Assembly: GCA_030651135.1 (NCBI GenBank)
Contig: JAUSCS010000006.1
Coordinates: 132,851-196,850, forward strand
Direction: 5' to 3'
Length of the DNA stretch: 64,000 bases
From: Candidatus Woesearchaeota archaeon
GTDB lineage: Archaea > Nanobdellota > Nanobdellia > Woesearchaeales > JACPBO01
The notes beneath the pieces are model-generated. The model did no database searches. It was not told where the DNA came from and saw nothing but the letters and a program-made list of their open reading frames with translations. Both the position numbers and the translations under genes were made by a program. The stretch's first letter is position 1, and the number at the start of each line of letters is the position of its first letter. This document shows positions 48,982 to 57,843 of this stretch, one piece after another.

Positions 48982-50247
48982 ATGGACATTTCAATCATTG
49001 GAGCAGGCTATGTTGGGTTAATACAGGGAGCAGGGCTGGCTAAACTAGGCAGCAAAGTAATCCTTGTAGATGTGGATCAAAACAAAGTGGATAAAATAAA
49101 CAGGAAAGATCCTCCCATATACGAAAAAGGGCTGAAAGAATTGTTGAGAGAAGTTGTCCCAAAAAGTCTGACAGCATCAACAGACCTGAAAAAAGCAATT
49201 AATAATACAAAAATAACATTCATCTGCGTCGGAACGCCTTCAAAAAAAGAAGGCAGCATTATTCTAAACCAATTAGAAACTGTTTCAATGGAAATTGGAA
49301 AAATCCTGAAAAACAAGAAAGACAAGCATCTTATTGTCATAAAAAGCACAGTTGTTCCGGAAACATGCGAAAAAACAGTCATCCCGCTTTTAGAAAAATA
49401 TTCTGGAAAGAAATTCGGAAAGGATTTTGGCGTTGCAATGAACCCTGAGTTTTTGAAAGAAGGCTCTGCATTGGATGATTTCTTTGCTCCAGACAGAATT
49501 GTAATAGGCAGCGCAGACAAAAAGTCAATTAAAACATTAAAGCAGCTTTACAGGAATTTCAAATGCCCAATATTAGAAACATCATTCAGAGAAGCTGAAA
49601 TGATAAAATACGCAAGCAATGCTTTTTTGGCAACAAAAATTTCCTTCATAAACGAGATAGGCAATGTCTGCAAAAAAATAGGCATAGACACGAATATTGT
49701 TGCAAAAGGGATTGGCTTTGATAAAAGAATCAATCCGTATTTCTTAAGATCGGGAATTGGGTTTGGAGGATCATGTTTTCCGAAAGATGTTGTTGCTTTG
49801 ATTTACAAGGCAACAGAGCACGGCTATCATCCAAGGTTATTAAGTGCAGTATTAGACGTCAATAAAGAGCAGCCATTGAAGTTATTGGAGATAATTGAAA
49901 AGCACAATGTAAAAAACAAGAAAATCGCAATTTTAGGATTAACATTTAAAGCTGGAACTGATGACATAAGGGAAAGCCCCGCAATAAGCATAATAAAAGA
50001 GCTTTTGATTGAAGAGCCAAAGCTTTATCTTTACGATCCCATGGCCATGGAAAATGTAAGAAGAATTTTCCCGCATCTGAATTACACAAAGACAGCGCAG
50101 GAAGCGGTTGATGAAGCAGATATTGTGCTTATTTTGACAGAATGGCCTGAATTCAAAGATCTCAGCTATGGTAACAAGCCCGTGATAGACGGCAAGAATG
50201 TTTTTGATGGAAAAAAGCCAAAGAATTACGAAGGAATATGCTGGTAA
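48982..50247 (+). CDS. ugd: UDP-glucose/GDP-mannose dehydrogenase family enzyme
   Basis: A 421-residue NAD-dependent enzyme that oxidises a UDP-sugar C6 hydroxyl to a carboxylate in two steps. The NAD-binding GAGYVG is at 7-12, VVPETCEKTVIPLLEK, PEFLKEGSALDDF, and the catalytic Cys265 in GIGFGGSCFPKDV; the C-terminal domain has LGLTFKAGTDDIRESPA. UDP-glucose is the most likely substrate, UDP-ManNAc or GDP-mannose are alternatives. A TATA element (about 48950-48961) precedes a leaderless start. Confidence 0.88.
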   Translation: MDISIIGAGYVGLIQGAGLAKLGSKVILVDVDQNKVDKINRKDPPIYEKGLKELLREVVPKSLTASTDLKKAINNTKITFICVGTPSKKEGSIILNQLETVSMEIGKILKNKKDKHLIVIKSTVVPETCEKTVIPLLEKYSGKKFGKDFGVAMNPEFLKEGSALDDFFAPDRIVIGSADKKSIKTLKQLYRNFKCPILETSFREAEMIKYASNAFLATKISFINEIGNVCKKIGIDTNIVAKGIGFDKRINPYFLRSGIGFGGSCFPKDVVALIYKATEHGYHPRLLSAVLDVNKEQPLKLLEIIEKHNVKNKKIAILGLTFKAGTDDIRESPAISIIKELLIEEPKLYLYDPMAMENVRRIFPHLNYTKTAQEAVDEADIVLILTEWPEFKDLSYGNKPVIDGKNVFDGKKPKNYEGICW

Positions 50248-50249
50248 AA

Positions 50250-50981
50250 ATGAAAGCAATTATTCTTGCAGCAGGCTATGCAACAAGGCTTTATCCTTTG
50301 ACATTAGACAAGCCAAAAACACTGCTTCTTATAGGAAACAGGCCAATGCTTAATTACATTATTGAAAAGATAGAGCAGATAAATGATGTTGATGTAATTT
50401 ACATCATAACTAATAACAAGTTTTTTAATCAATTCGCTGAATGGTCAAAAACTTATAAATCAAAAAAGCAAATAAAAATACTGAATGACAATACAAACTC
50501 GAATGAAGACCGCTTAGGCGCAATAGGTGATGTGAATTTTTTAATAAATAGTGAAAATATAGATGACGATATTATTGTGGTAGGCAGCGATAATATGTTT
50601 GAATTCGATTTAAGAAAAATGGTTGATTTTTACAAAACAAAAAATGCGCCTGTTACAGCATTATATGATGTAAAAACAAAGGAAAGGGCAAAGCTGTACG
50701 GCGTTGTTTCAATAGACAAAAACAGCAAAATAACAAGCTTCAAGGAAAAGCCGCAGGAGCCGGAATCAACACTGATCTCAACATGCATTTATATTTATCC
50801 AAGAAGATGCCTATACAGAATAAAAGAATTTCTGGAAGAGAAAAGCCTTCCTGACAAGCCCGGATCATTAGTTGAGTGGCTCCACGCAAAAGAGAATGTT
50901 TATGGTTATTCCTTTGCAGGCGAATGGTTTGACATAGGCACATTTGAAGAGCTGGAGATGGTAAGAGAAAGGTATGCTTAA
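50250..50981 (+). CDS. Sugar-1-phosphate nucleotidyltransferase
   Basis: A 243-residue NDP-sugar pyrophosphorylase: MKAIILAAGYATRLYPLTLDK with PKTLL lysine, LIGNRPMLNYIIEKI, VVGSDNMFEFDLRKM, LYGVVSIDKNSKITSFKEKP, and GEWFDIGTFEELEMV. It activates a hexose 1-phosphate with a nucleoside triphosphate, base preference unknown. ATG 50250 opens the conserved domain; a Met 12 nt upstream overlaps the ugd stop. It probably supplies the substrate of the upstream dehydrogenase. Its 3' end overlaps the convergent gene by 4 nt. Confidence 0.85.
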   Translation: MKAIILAAGYATRLYPLTLDKPKTLLLIGNRPMLNYIIEKIEQINDVDVIYIITNNKFFNQFAEWSKTYKSKKQIKILNDNTNSNEDRLGAIGDVNFLINSENIDDDIIVVGSDNMFEFDLRKMVDFYKTKNAPVTALYDVKTKERAKLYGVVSIDKNSKITSFKEKPQEPESTLISTCIYIYPRRCLYRIKEFLEEKSLPDKPGSLVEWLHAKENVYGYSFAGEWFDIGTFEELEMVRERYA

Positions 50982-51928
50982 ACCCTTTCTCTCCAGTAAT
51001 TAAGAAGGTCTTTCAATGTCTGCTCGAATTCTATTGTCTGCTTCCACCCTGTCTGCTTTACGAACTTAGAATTATCACCAGTAAGGATTATTACATCGCT
51101 AGGCCTCATTCTTGCAGGATCCTGCTGCACCTTTATCTTTATATCTGAAAATTTCAATAAAATATCCAGCACTTCCTGTATCTTATGGCCTTTTCCAGAG
51201 CAGATGTTATAAACTTCTCCCGGAATGCCTTTTTCAACAGCAAGCAGATAGGCGTTGACCATGTCGCGAACATCTGTGAAGTCCCTTATTGCAGTCAGAT
51301 TTCCTACAAAAATAACTGGCTCTTTTTTGCCTTTTTCAATTTCTACAATTTGCTTGGAAAAATTAGATGTTACAAATACCTCGCCTCTTCTCGGGCCGGT
51401 ATGGTTGAAGCCGCGCGTCCTTATTATTTTCAACCCGTATGATTTAAAATACTGATAGCCAAGCATATCTTCGGCAACTTTGGAAACTCCGTAAGGGCTT
51501 AATGGCCTCAACTGGTGCGTTTCTTTTATTGGGATTTCGTCTTCCTTTACCTCGCCGTATTCTTCAGATGAACAGGCAAGCTGTATTGTCGGATTAATGT
51601 TTGCCCTCCTTACAGCTTCAAGAAGATTTATTGTGCCGATTACATTTGTTTCCATCGTATCGGCTGGAGAAACCCAGGATGCCTGCACAAATGACTGCGC
51701 AGCCAAGTGAAAAATATAATCTGGCTGCGCTTCCTTGATCACCTTATCCATGCTGTGGGAATCCCGCATATCCGCTTCAATGAGCTTTATTTTGTTTTTA
51801 ATGTGATCAATGTTTTCAGTCTTGCTTCTCCATCTTGAAGTTCCGAAAACTTCATGACCTTTACTTAATAGAAGTTCAGCCAAATGGCTGCCTGCAAATC
51901 CGGTTATTCCTGTGATCAAGCATCTCAT
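50978..51928 (-). CDS. GDP-mannose 4,6-dehydratase/reductase-like NDP-sugar epimerase
   Basis: A 316-residue extended short-chain dehydrogenase: ITGITGFAGSHLAELLLSKG, FHLAAQSFVQASWVSPADTM, SSEEYGEVKEDEIPIKETHQL, YGVSK, and FNHTGPRRGEVFVTSNFSKQI, a segment typical of the GDP-mannose 4,6-dehydratase and Rmd branch. The C-terminal PARMRPSDVIILTGDNSKF also fits that branch. It would make GDP-4-keto-6-deoxymannose or reduce it to GDP-rhamnose; which of the two cannot be settled here. Confidence 0.8.
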   Translation of the reverse strand: MRCLITGITGFAGSHLAELLLSKGHEVFGTSRWRSKTENIDHIKNKIKLIEADMRDSHSMDKVIKEAQPDYIFHLAAQSFVQASWVSPADTMETNVIGTINLLEAVRRANINPTIQLACSSEEYGEVKEDEIPIKETHQLRPLSPYGVSKVAEDMLGYQYFKSYGLKIIRTRGFNHTGPRRGEVFVTSNFSKQIVEIEKGKKEPVIFVGNLTAIRDFTDVRDMVNAYLLAVEKGIPGEVYNICSGKGHKIQEVLDILLKFSDIKIKVQQDPARMRPSDVIILTGDNSKFVKQTGWKQTIEFEQTLKDLLNYWRERV

Positions 51929-52049
51929 AATACCACCTAAGTTTCAGATTTATTAAGGGTATTTAAATTTAATGAATTACTCGTTATAAACCTAAAATTC
52001 ACTAAATTTATAAATGGTTCTTTGCGCCGATATGAGGGGGTATAAGGTC

Positions 52050-52532
52050 ATGATAGAAGGCGTGAAAATAAAGGAATTGAAAGTGTGGAAAGACAAGCCT
52101 GATCTAAAGCAGGACATTGAGCCAGGAATCTTCATGGAAATCCTGAGAGATGATGATAATCTAATGCCGCATTTCGGCCAAAGCAATTTTACAATAGCAC
52201 ACAAAGGAACAATAAAAGCATTTCATTGGCATAAGCACCAGGACGATCTGTGGTTTATTGCATCAGGGAAGGCAGCTATTGTTTTGTATGATCAAAGAGA
52301 TAACTCGCCAACAAAAGGCCAAACTCAGGTAATTTATGCCGGAACAGACGACTATAAGCTTGTAAAAATCCCCGTAGGAGTTGTCCATGGCTATAAGGTG
52401 CTGTCAGATGAGCCATGCCTGCTTTTCTATCATGTTACAAAAGCATACAACAGGGAAAATCCTGATGAAGAAAGGATTGATCCGTTTGACAAGAAAATAA
52501 ACTTTGACTGGGGTTCATTAAAAGAAGATTAA
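52050..52532 (+). CDS. rmlC: dTDP-4-dehydrorhamnose 3,5-epimerase-type cupin (RmlC-like)
   Basis: A ~160-residue cupin: FTIAHKGTIKAFHWHKHQDDLWFIASGKAAIVLYDQR, IPVGVVHGYKVLSDEPCLLFYHVTK and RIDPFDKKINFDWG follow the RmlC plan including the HxH and Asp positions, though shorter and more divergent than classical RmlC. It leads the rhamnose operon: rmlB starts 1 nt after its stop. Frames open at 52014 and 52032; a TATA box at 52004-52015 and the GGGGGT ribosome-binding site point to ATG 52050. Confidence 0.75.
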   Translation: MIEGVKIKELKVWKDKPDLKQDIEPGIFMEILRDDDNLMPHFGQSNFTIAHKGTIKAFHWHKHQDDLWFIASGKAAIVLYDQRDNSPTKGQTQVIYAGTDDYKLVKIPVGVVHGYKVLSDEPCLLFYHVTKAYNRENPDEERIDPFDKKINFDWGSLKED

Positions 52533-52533
52533 A

Positions 52534-53544
52534 ATGAAACTACTTGTTACAGGCGGAGCAGGGTTTATCGGATCTAACTTTGTAAGGCATATTTTGAATA
52601 AATACGGTGATTACAAGATAATCAACCTCGATACACTTACATACGCCGGTAATTTGGATAATCTAAAAAATATTGAAAATAACCCGAACTACAAATTCGT
52701 TCAAGGAGATATCTGCGATAAAGAGCTTGTTGAAACTTTGGTTAAGAACTGCGATGCAATAATCAACTTCGCAGCAGAAACTCATGTCGACCGCTCTATT
52801 GGAGATCCTGATGCTTTTATCAAAACAGACATCTTTGGAACGCACATTTTATTGGAAGCAGCAAGAAAATTTAATATAAAAAAATTCATTCAGATCTCGA
52901 CAGACGAAGTGTACGGCTCCATTGACAATGGCTCTTTCAGGGAAACAGACATTTTAAAGCCGAGCTCTCCTTATTCTGCAAGCAAGGCAGGCGCAGAGAT
53001 GCTAGTTCATTCTTATTTTGTAACATTCAATCTGCCAGTCATAATCACAAGAAGCTCAAATAACTTCGGGCCTTACCAATACCCTGAAAAACTGATCCCG
53101 CTATTTGTCACAAACCTGATAGAAAACAAGAAAGTGCCTGTTTATGGCACAGGCCTCAATATAAGGGACTGGATATATGTCATCGACAATTGCGAGGCAA
53201 TAGATTTTGTCCTTCATAACGGCCAGATCGGGGAAATCTACAACATTGGCGGCGGAAATGAAAAGACAAATCTCGAGATAACAAAGATGATCTTAAAGGA
53301 AGTTGGAAAAGACGAGTCTTTCATAGAATATGTCAAAGACAGGGCAGGCCATGATAAGCGATATGCTCTGGAATGCTCTAAGATTCACAAGCTCGGATGG
53401 AATCCAAGGTTCAGCTTTGAAAATGCAATGAAAGAAACAGTCAAATGGTACAAGGAAAATACAGCGTGGTGGAAGAAGATAAAATCAGGCGAATTCAGGA
53501 AATATTATGAGCAGCATTACAAGGAAAGGCATGGGATGAAATAA
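52534..53544 (+). CDS. rmlB: dTDP-glucose 4,6-dehydratase
   Basis: A 336-residue enzyme of standard length. TGGAGFIGSNFVRHIL, FAAETHVDRSIGDP, ISTDEVYGSIDNGSF, YSASKAGAEMLV with the catalytic Tyr/Lys, RSSNNFGPYQYPEKLIPL and DRAGHDKRYALECSKI are hallmarks of RmlB. It converts dTDP-glucose to dTDP-4-keto-6-deoxyglucose. It is 1 nt from rmlC and 1 nt from rmlD. Confidence 0.95.
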   Translation: MKLLVTGGAGFIGSNFVRHILNKYGDYKIINLDTLTYAGNLDNLKNIENNPNYKFVQGDICDKELVETLVKNCDAIINFAAETHVDRSIGDPDAFIKTDIFGTHILLEAARKFNIKKFIQISTDEVYGSIDNGSFRETDILKPSSPYSASKAGAEMLVHSYFVTFNLPVIITRSSNNFGPYQYPEKLIPLFVTNLIENKKVPVYGTGLNIRDWIYVIDNCEAIDFVLHNGQIGEIYNIGGGNEKTNLEITKMILKEVGKDESFIEYVKDRAGHDKRYALECSKIHKLGWNPRFSFENAMKETVKWYKENTAWWKKIKSGEFRKYYEQHYKERHGMK

Positions 53545-53545
53545 A

Positions 53546-54388
53546 ATGAAAACACTTATTTTGGGTTCACGGGGAATGCTGGCATTTAAGCTAATTGATG
53601 TTTTTAAAGGCGATGATCTGATAAAATGGGATCTGCCTGAGCTGGACATAACAAAAAGAGAGGACGTCATAAAAAAGGTAGCTGATCTTAAACCGGAACT
53701 TGTCATTAATGCTGCTGCTTATACTGATGTTGATGGCTGCGAAACTAATAAAGAGCTAGCAATGAATGTCAATGGCTATGCCGTGGGTTATATTGCAGAA
53801 GCCTGCAATAAAATTAATGCTCCATTAGTCCACATAAGCACAGACTATGTTTTTGATGGAAAAAAATCAGGCGGTTATTTGGAAGAAGACAAAAAAAACC
53901 CGATCAATGTTTATGGCCAGTCAAAAGCATTGGGTGAAGATCTTTTAATGAAAAACACAAAAAAATTCTTTTTAATAAGGACAGCCTGGCTTTACGGCCC
54001 AAATGGCAAGAATTTTGTTGATACAATAGTAAGGCTTGCATCAGAAAGGCCTGAGCTGTCTGTTGTAACAGACCAGATTGGAAATCCAACTTACACTGGC
54101 GATTTGGCTGAAAAAATAAAGGAAATTGTAGAAAAAGGGATTTTTGGCATTTATCATGTAACTAACAGCGGCAGCTGCAGCTGGTTTGATTTTGCAAAAA
54201 AGATTTTGGAAATCAAAGAAATAAGAACGCCAATAGAGCCAACAACAAGCTCGGAGTTTAAAAGTACGGCAAAAAGGCCGGCATATTCGATTTTGATAAA
54301 CAGGAATCTTGAAAAATATGGCATTTCAAAGATGAGGCCTTGGCAGGATGCTTTAAAATATTATCTGGAGGCTGAAAAAAATGGTTAA
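53546..54388 (+). CDS. rmlD: dTDP-4-dehydrorhamnose reductase
   Basis: A 280-residue reductase: ILGSRGMLAFKLIDVF, VINAAAYTDVDGCETNKELAM, APLVHISTDYVFDGKKSGGY, VYGQSKALGEDLLM and IRTAWLYGPNGKNFV. These are the RmlD signature segments. It reduces dTDP-4-keto-L-rhamnose to dTDP-L-rhamnose with NAD(P)H. It overlaps rmlA by 8 nt. Confidence 0.93.
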   Translation: MKTLILGSRGMLAFKLIDVFKGDDLIKWDLPELDITKREDVIKKVADLKPELVINAAAYTDVDGCETNKELAMNVNGYAVGYIAEACNKINAPLVHISTDYVFDGKKSGGYLEEDKKNPINVYGQSKALGEDLLMKNTKKFFLIRTAWLYGPNGKNFVDTIVRLASERPELSVVTDQIGNPTYTGDLAEKIKEIVEKGIFGIYHVTNSGSCSWFDFAKKILEIKEIRTPIEPTTSSEFKSTAKRPAYSILINRNLEKYGISKMRPWQDALKYYLEAEKNG

Positions 54389-55118
54389 AGGAATTATTTT
54401 GGCTGGCGGAACAGGATCAAGGATGTATCCTTGCACTAAGGTAACTAACAAGCATTTATTGCCTGTGCATAACAAGCCAATGATCTATTATCCGCTGCAG
54501 ACATTAATTAGCGCAGGAATAAAGGAAATATTAATTATTTCCGGGACAGAGCATGCCGGAGATTTCCTGAGGCTGCTCGGAAGCGGAAAAGAATTTGGAG
54601 CCAGATTAAGCTATGAAATACAGGATGAAGCAGGAGGAATAGCACAGGCATTGTCTTTGGCAGAAACTTTTGTTGATAAAGAAAAGTTTGTTGTGATACT
54701 GGGTGACAATATCTTCGAAGACAATATAAGGAAAGATGTTGAAGATTTTGCTAGCGGGTTTAATGGAGCAAAGGTATTCTTGAAAGAAGTGCCTGATCCG
54801 CAGCGCTTCGGAGTTGCTGAAATCAAGGGTGACAAGATAGTCTCAATAGAAGAAAAGCCAAAAGCTCCAAAAACAAATTACGCTGTTACAGGGCTGTACA
54901 TGTATGATGCAGGGGTTTTCAATATTATAAAAAATCTTAAGCCATCGCGAAGAGGCGAACTTGAAATAACAGATGTGAACAACGAATACATAAAAAACAG
55001 CTCAATGACCTTCTCAATCTTAAAAGGCTTCTGGAGCGATGCAGGAACATTTGATTCCTTGTATAGGGCAACTACATTGCTGAGGGAGAAGGAACAAGGG
55101 GGAAAAAGCAAAACTTAG
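54381..55118 (+). CDS. rmlA: Glucose-1-phosphate thymidylyltransferase
   Basis: A 245-residue nucleotidyltransferase with LAGGTGSRMYPCTKVTNKHL, VHNKPMIYYPLQTLISAGI, EIQDEAGGIAQALSLAE, VILGDNIFEDNI and FWSDAGTFDSLYRA, diagnostic for RmlA short forms. It makes dTDP-glucose from dTTP and glucose 1-phosphate. GGAGG (54368-54372) precedes the start. With rmlC, rmlB and rmlD it completes dTDP-L-rhamnose synthesis. Confidence 0.93.
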   Translation: MVKGIILAGGTGSRMYPCTKVTNKHLLPVHNKPMIYYPLQTLISAGIKEILIISGTEHAGDFLRLLGSGKEFGARLSYEIQDEAGGIAQALSLAETFVDKEKFVVILGDNIFEDNIRKDVEDFASGFNGAKVFLKEVPDPQRFGVAEIKGDKIVSIEEKPKAPKTNYAVTGLYMYDAGVFNIIKNLKPSRRGELEITDVNNEYIKNSSMTFSILKGFWSDAGTFDSLYRATTLLREKEQGGKSKT

Positions 55119-55153
55119 AAATGTTTTTAAAGTGCTGCTGGCTTTTACAATTC

Positions 55154-55843
55154 ATGTCATTATCCATCATCATACCCGCGTATAACGAGGAGAAAAGAAT
55201 TGAAAAAACGATAAACTCAGTATATGGCGCTTTTCGCGATGATCTTGAGCTCATTGTTGTTTCAAATGGCAGCACAGATAAAACAGTTTATGTTTTAAAG
55301 GGCTTAAAAAGAAAATATAAAAGTCTGAAAATCCTTGTTTTTAAAAAAAAGCTGGGCAAAGGCGGCGCAATAATAGAGGGCCTTAAGATTGCCAAAAAAG
55401 ACATCATGGGATTTTTGGATGCGGATGATGCCTTTGATCTGAAAGAAATAAAAAAGGCGATGGCATATTTTAAAGGTTATGACTGCATAATTGCTTCAAA
55501 ATGGAAGGGCCAATCATTTTTTAATGTTGACGAGCCGTTTTTAAGAAAGCTCTTCAGCAGGGGATGGAATCTGCTTGTAAGATTGCTGCTTGGGCTTGAT
55601 TTTTATGATACGCAGGCAGGAGCTAAATTTTTAAAAAAGAGAGCTTATGAAAAAATAAGCAAGAAGGGGTTCATCACAAAAGGATTTGAATTCGATGTTG
55701 AATTGTTATATCGATTAAAACAAAATAACTTCAAAGTAAAAGAAATATTCATCCCAAGCAGATTTATTGCAGGCAGCAGGTTCAGCCTCAAATACATGCC
55801 CCCTATGTTTAAAAACCTCATAAAAATAGCGCAGTCAAGATGA
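55154..55843 (+). CDS. DPM-like family 2 glycosyltransferase
   Basis: A ~229-residue GT2 enzyme: SLSIIIPAYNEEKRIEKTI, VVSNGSTDKTV, KKLGKGGAIIEGLKIAKKDI, GFLDADDAFDL with the DAD metal site, and YDTQAGAKFLKKRAYEKI. It lacks membrane helices. The DTQxGxK motif is common in polyprenyl-phosphate glucosyl/mannosyltransferases such as ALG5. The frame opens at 55121, but ATG 55154 begins the conserved domain. Overlaps the radical SAM gene by 4 nt. Confidence 0.8.
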   Translation: MSLSIIIPAYNEEKRIEKTINSVYGAFRDDLELIVVSNGSTDKTVYVLKGLKRKYKSLKILVFKKKLGKGGAIIEGLKIAKKDIMGFLDADDAFDLKEIKKAMAYFKGYDCIIASKWKGQSFFNVDEPFLRKLFSRGWNLLVRLLLGLDFYDTQAGAKFLKKRAYEKISKKGFITKGFEFDVELLYRLKQNNFKVKEIFIPSRFIAGSRFSLKYMPPMFKNLIKIAQSR

Positions 55844-57201
55844 AAGTAGCATTAATAAATCCATATGTCGGATCAGCCACGCATGGCAGGAAAGAAGGAG
55901 AGCAGCTTATTTATAACTACAGAAGGCCTCCGCTAGAGCTTTCTTATATAGCGAATCTTCTGCAGAAAAAGGGCGTTAATGTAAAAATTATTGACGGAAA
56001 CATTGAAGAACTACCGCCAAAAAATGCAGCTTTAAGAGCCAAAGACAGCGATATAATATTTGTTGCAACAGCGCCTTATGACAAATGGCAGTGCCCTGTT
56101 CTTCATTTTGATCATGTGATGCCATACTTAAAGGCATTAAGAGAAATTAACTCGCAATCAAAGATCTACCTTTTTGGCCCGCATGTGAGCATTGACCCGG
56201 AATATTTTCTGAATTCAGGTTATGTTGATGCTTTAATAGTTGGCGAGCCTGAAATGAAGGCTGTTGATCTCTGCTTCAAAAGAAAAGAGGATGTTCCATC
56301 TGTAATGTGGAAACATAATGGCAAATACATAAAATCAAAGAAAAAAGATGAATATGCGGATATAGACAAACTTTTCCCGGCATTTGAGCAGCTTCCGATG
56401 AAGAAGTATGAGTATCAATTCTTGGGAAAGCCAACAGCTGTTCTTGAAACATCAAGGGGCTGTCCTTACCAATGCACTTTCTGCTTCAAGGACATGGTTT
56501 CAAGCAATTACAGAATGAAGAGCATAAGCCATGTAATTTCTGAGTTAAATTACACTGTGAATAAATTCAAGGTGAGAAATATATTTTTTCATGATTCTGA
56601 GTTAACATTAAACAAAAAAAGAACAGACGATCTGTGCAAGGCGATAATTAAAAATAATTTAAAAATAAGATGGGCGTGCCAGACAAGAGCAGACACCATA
56701 GATCTTGAGACTTTAAAGCTGATGAAAAAATCTGGCTGCAGGCTTTTGTGCTTCGGCATAGAATCTGGCTCTGATGAAGTGCTAAAAAGGATAAGAAAGA
56801 ACATCAGTGTGGAAAAAATCAGGAGGGGCATAAGTTTGTCAAACAAAGCGGGGATTGAAACAGCAGGGTTCTTCATAATAGGCCTGCCTGATGACACTGA
56901 AAAATCAATTAATGAAACTATAAATTTGGCGAAACAGCTTCCCCTTGACTATGCAACATTCCAGATTTTAACGCCATACCCGAATACAGCAATATACCGT
57001 GAATTTAAGAGCCATTTCAAGGAAAAGTTCCCTAAAAGCTTTACTTTGAATTTTACGCCTGCCGAACTGGAAGAAATAAAAAACAAGGCATTTGCTCAGT
57101 TTTATTTTAGGCCGTCTTACGTATTCAGAGTATTTTTGAAGCTCATAAAACATCCGATTTTAACATTCAAGAAATTCAAATTATTTTTAGACTATATTTA
57201 A
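55840..57201 (+). CDS. B12-binding-type radical SAM protein
   Basis: A 453-residue protein. The N-terminal ~190 residues resemble a cobalamin-binding Rossmann domain (VALINPYVGSATHGR, PPLELSYIANLLQKKGVNVKI, IYLFGPHVSIDPEYFL). The radical SAM core has RGCPYQCTFCFKDMV (Cys208, Cys212, Cys215 for the 4Fe-4S cluster), RIKWACQTRADTIDLETL-like segment and FGIESGSDEVLKRIRKNIS. Such enzymes methylate or rearrange unactivated carbons in lipids and sugars. No DxHxxG cobalamin motif is evident, so actual B12 binding is uncertain. It sits in the glycan operon between a GT2 and a methyltransferase. Confidence 0.82.
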   Translation: MKVALINPYVGSATHGRKEGEQLIYNYRRPPLELSYIANLLQKKGVNVKIIDGNIEELPPKNAALRAKDSDIIFVATAPYDKWQCPVLHFDHVMPYLKALREINSQSKIYLFGPHVSIDPEYFLNSGYVDALIVGEPEMKAVDLCFKRKEDVPSVMWKHNGKYIKSKKKDEYADIDKLFPAFEQLPMKKYEYQFLGKPTAVLETSRGCPYQCTFCFKDMVSSNYRMKSISHVISELNYTVNKFKVRNIFFHDSELTLNKKRTDDLCKAIIKNNLKIRWACQTRADTIDLETLKLMKKSGCRLLCFGIESGSDEVLKRIRKNISVEKIRRGISLSNKAGIETAGFFIIGLPDDTEKSINETINLAKQLPLDYATFQILTPYPNTAIYREFKSHFKEKFPKSFTLNFTPAELEEIKNKAFAQFYFRPSYVFRVFLKLIKHPILTFKKFKLFLDYI

Positions 57202-57207
57202 GATAAA

Positions 57208-57843
57208 ATGAGTAAGATGAAAAAAGTAAACCAAGAAGCAGATTATTATTACAAGGCATATTTTTCAAAGCTGGATCCTACGCATTATTTTCATAAGCCG
57301 AAAATAGACAAAATACTCTCGCTTGTTCCTGAAAAATCATCTATACTTGATGCAGGCTGCGGATCGGGTGTTTTATTATATCTGTTAAAGCAAAAAAAGA
57401 AATGCGATATATGCGGCGTAGATATAAGGGAGGAATGCATAGATTTTGCATCCAAAAAATGCAAAAGCAGGAATTTCTATAAAAAAGATTTAAGAAATTT
57501 CAATCTTAATAAAAAGTTTGATGTTGTAACTTGCTTGGATGTGATAGAGCATTTCAAGAAAAAAGAGAGATTGGCTGTGCTTGAAAACCTCAACAAACAT
57601 TTAAAGAAAGGCGGGCTCCTGATTTTGGCATTTCCTTCAAAGTTTTACATAGAAGTTGTTGAAAAAGTATGGAAGATAGTCAGGAGAACATTGCATCCGA
57701 AAACAACATTTGACGATGAAGGCATTCATGATGCAGTTGATGATTTGGAAATAAAAAATTTTCTTTTCAGCAAAGGCTACAAGCTGAGGAAAGAGGGGCT
57801 TTCAAGCTTTTGTTTGATAAAATACCTGGTTTTTGCAAAATGA
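57208..57843 (+). CDS. SAM-dependent methyltransferase (class I)
   Basis: A 211-residue Rossmann-fold methyltransferase: SILDAGCGSGVLLYLLKQ (motif I), CGVDIREECIDFASKK, FDVVTCLDVIEHFKKKE and LKKGGLLILAFPSKF. The IEHF motif is common in UbiG-like and sugar or lipid methyltransferases. In this locus it probably methylates a sugar or lipid precursor. Overlaps the deacetylase start by ATGA. Confidence 0.8.
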   Translation: MSKMKKVNQEADYYYKAYFSKLDPTHYFHKPKIDKILSLVPEKSSILDAGCGSGVLLYLLKQKKKCDICGVDIREECIDFASKKCKSRNFYKKDLRNFNLNKKFDVVTCLDVIEHFKKKERLAVLENLNKHLKKGGLLILAFPSKFYIEVVEKVWKIVRRTLHPKTTFDDEGIHDAVDDLEIKNFLFSKGYKLRKEGLSSFCLIKYLVFAK

